DNA from: Pegethrix bostrychoides GSE-TBD4-15B
GTDB taxonomy: Bacteria; Cyanobacteriota; Cyanobacteriia; Elainellales; Elainellaceae
Direction: 5' to 3'
Length of the DNA stretch: 64,000 nucleotides
Assembly (NCBI GenBank): GCA_019359155.1
Contig: JAHHHV010000064.1
Span: 62,001 to 126,000 of the forward strand
Positions 62,352 to 64,000 of this stretch are shown one piece after another (positions within the stretch are counted from its first letter, which is position 1; the number at the start of each line of letters is the position of its first letter). The translations under genes and the position numbers were made by a program. Under the pieces are notes generated by a model, which saw only the letters and a list, made by a program, of their open reading frames with translations, had not been told where the DNA came from and did not search any database.

Positions 62352-64000
62352 CTAAGCTTGAGCGTGGCCTGTGAGTTCAATAATTTTCTCCAGATAGAAT
62401 TCATCGACTAGCTGAGTCAGCGCCTGAGCCAGGGTTGGATGCTCAGCCGCAATCTGACTAATCAACTGCAAAATCAGCTCCTCATCCGCAATTTGAGCGG
62501 CTCGATGCAGTTGACTCAGCCAGTCTGCGGACAGCGTTTTTAGCGTCTGCCATAATTCAGACTCAGCCAGAGCGGGCTGCGGCTCAGCGTCCTCCAATTC
62601 AGCTGCGTAACAGTAGCGCACGCCCAGATAGCTAGCCATTTTCTCAAATAGCAGCTCTTCTGAAACAGGTTTTCGCATAAAGTCATCGCAGCCAGTTGCC
62701 AAAATAGCCAGCCGCTCTTCTTCAAAGACGCTAGCCGTCAGAGCAATGATCACGGGAGCTGAGTCAGATGCCGCCAGACTGCGGATTTGGCGCGTTGCCT
62801 CATAGCCATCCATCACCGGCATCCGGATATCCATCCAGATCAAATGCGGCGACCAGTCCTGCCAGCGCTCAACCGCTTCCTGGCCATTTTGAGCAATTTT
62901 GACCGCAAATCCGACAGTTTGCAGCAGCTGAACCAGCAGCTCTCGATTTGCCCAGTTGTCCTCGGCGATTAAGATCCGGTAGGTAGGCTGATTGGGCTGA
63001 AGTCCCACCACCCGCAGGTTTTGGCTCAGGTGCGGCGTAATCTCGCTCACGACTTGCACCGGCAGCGTGAAGCAGAACTGACTGCCTTCTCCCAAGCAGC
63101 TAGACAAGCTGAGTTCGCCGCCCATCAGCTGCACAAATTCGCGGCTAATCGGTAGCCCTAGCCCGGTGCCTTCTTGTGATTTCAGTCCGGTTTCGGTTTG
63201 GACGAATGGTTCAAATAGCAGTGCGAAGTCAGCTTCAGCGATGCCTGCACCTGTGTCGGTCACCGTAAACCAGAGCGTGATACAGGTATCTTGTGAGATT
63301 GGGTCTTGTGAGATTGGGTCTGGGGCAAGTTGGCAGCCAGCCTGAAGCGTCACCTGCCCCGATTCAGTAAATTTGATGGCGTTGCTGAGCAGATTTAGCA
63401 GCACTTGCTTGAGCTTGCTCTCGTCGGTGTAGACAAAGTGGGGCAGATTTTCCGTCTGATCAATCACGAGCCGCAGTCCTTTGGCGCTAGCCTTAAGTTG
63501 GAACATTTCGCCGATGCTCTGGATCAGCCGAGGCAGGTCAAACGCCGTTGGGTTAAGGGCGGCGCGTCCGGCTTCGATTTTTGACATCTCCAGAACAGTA
63601 TTGATGAGATGCAGCAAATGCTCGCCGTTGCGGTTGATGATGCCAAGCTGCTGCTGCTGTTCGCGAGGGAGTGAGCTATCCCTGGCCATGAGCTGGCTGA
63701 AGCCCAAAATGGCGTTGAGTGGCGTTCGGAGTTCGTGACTCATGTTGGCTAAAAACAAACTCTTGGCACGATTGGCGGCTTCGGCGGCTTCTTTGGCCTG
63801 AATCAGTTCGGTGGTACGCTGCTGGACTCGCTGCTCTAGCTGACTGTTGGCCTGCTGAAGCGCAATTTCGGCCTGCTTGCGCTCGCTGATGTCGCGCATG
63901 ATCGTTGAGAAGTAGCGGACGTTATGCTCAGGGTCGGTATGGCGCAAAATCAGCTGCGACATGGGAACTTCTTGACCTTCCGAGTCAAGCAGCGCTGTCT
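62352..64000 (-). CDS. Hybrid PAS histidine kinase/response regulator, N-terminus beyond the window
   Basis: The frame stays open to the right edge ([14 protein letters not shown] before the Met at 63962), so the gene is cut at its 5' end. Visible order: the end of a PAS domain with PAC ([17 protein letters not shown]), a coiled coil, HisKA with [19 protein letters not shown], HATPase ([26 protein letters not shown]), a receiver ([17 protein letters not shown]; phospho-Asp) and a C-terminal tail resembling a partial Hpt-like helix. A 15-bp tandem duplication (63289-63318) inserts QDPIS in the HATPase domain. Ligand unknown. Confidence 0.93.
   Translation of the reverse strand, partial: TALLDSEGQEVPMSQLILRHTDPEHNVRYFSTIMRDISERKQAEIALQQANSQLEQRVQQRTTELIQAKEAAEAANRAKSLFLANMSHELRTPLNAILGFSQLMARDSSLPREQQQQLGIINRNGEHLLHLINTVLEMSKIEAGRAALNPTAFDLPRLIQSIGEMFQLKASAKGLRLVIDQTENLPHFVYTDESKLKQVLLNLLSNAIKFTESGQVTLQAGCQLAPDPISQDPISQDTCITLWFTVTDTGAGIAEADFALLFEPFVQTETGLKSQEGTGLGLPISREFVQLMGGELSLSSCLGEGSQFCFTLPVQVVSEITPHLSQNLRVVGLQPNQPTYRILIAEDNWANRELLVQLLQTVGFAVKIAQNGQEAVERWQDWSPHLIWMDIRMPVMDGYEATRQIRSLAASDSAPVIIALTASVFEEERLAILATGCDDFMRKPVSEELLFEKMASYLGVRYCYAAELEDAEPQPALAESELWQTLKTLSADWLSQLHRAAQIADEELILQLISQIAAEHPTLAQALTQLVDEFYLEKIIELTGHAQA

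Overview
The window is cyanobacterial chromosome. Diagnostic genes are an allophycocyanin alpha-B subunit (apcD), a homologue of the orange carotenoid protein C-terminal domain, a CtaA-type copper ATPase, a CcaA-like carboxysomal beta-carbonic anhydrase, type III glutamine synthetase, DUF1822 and DUF6464 proteins, a sigma/DUF1822 pair and scattered HIP1 octamers (GCGATCGC, three within about 400 bp of ureC). The moderately high GC and gene content fit a Leptolyngbya-like lineage; this placement is inference. Most genes are housekeeping, in short or single-gene units on both strands. No integrase, intact transposase, CRISPR array or rRNA is visible.

Layout. 1-10.6 kb: an edge-truncated gene, hemL, hisA, ctaA, pyrE, glnN, ppk2. 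10.6-16.0 kb: an arsenic-resistance cluster, arsR - PstS-like binding protein - acr3 - arsC - two adjacent Cys-X5-Arg phosphatases - arsH, with an ArsR/SmtB-type 12-2-12 palindrome lying on a predicted promoter after arsR. 16.1-20.75 kb: a small accessory island with an orphan C-terminal gene remnant, a DUF559 protein, a hairpin-forming 31-bp inverted repeat, a 1145-residue membrane STAND-like NTPase with HEAT repeats and a C-terminal FGE/C-type-lectin domain, and a Uma2-like remnant. 20.7-30.2 kb: mutM, secreted proteins, apcD, CTDH, miaB, murG and small conserved proteins. 30.4-41.4 kb: pta, an HxlR regulator with a damaged or non-canonical start divergent from an oxidoreductase, orphan ureC, a disordered protein, leuA, cysE, a glycosyltransferase. 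41.5-48.8 kb: a three-gene signalling operon (histidine kinase, receiver, receiver-PAS-GGDEF-EAL), then a sigma-70-like factor with DUF1822. 49-64 kb: AraC and DinB proteins, polyphosphate glucokinase, a leucine-rich-repeat protein, an overlapping enolase-superfamily/DUF1611 pair (resembling the reported dgcA/dgcN pair), ccaA, tRNA-Arg(UCU), several cyanobacterial hypothetical proteins, a Mo-nitrogenase-C-domain protein, an SLH protein and an edge-truncated hybrid histidine kinase.

How genes work together. The ars cluster would sense (ArsR), bind oxyanion (PstS-like), reduce arsenate (ArsC), export arsenite (Acr3) and oxidise organoarsenicals (ArsH); the role of the phosphatase pair is unknown. 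PPK2 and polyphosphate glucokinase both act on polyphosphate. ApcD and CTDH both belong to light harvesting and photoprotection. The kinase/receiver/GGDEF-EAL operon should link an extracellular signal to cyclic-di-GMP.

At base level the clearest unexplained pattern is a large number of exact or near-exact short tandem duplications (11-16 bp units, 2-4 copies) with unrelated sequences. They occur between genes with any unit length and inside genes only as 12 or 15 bp.
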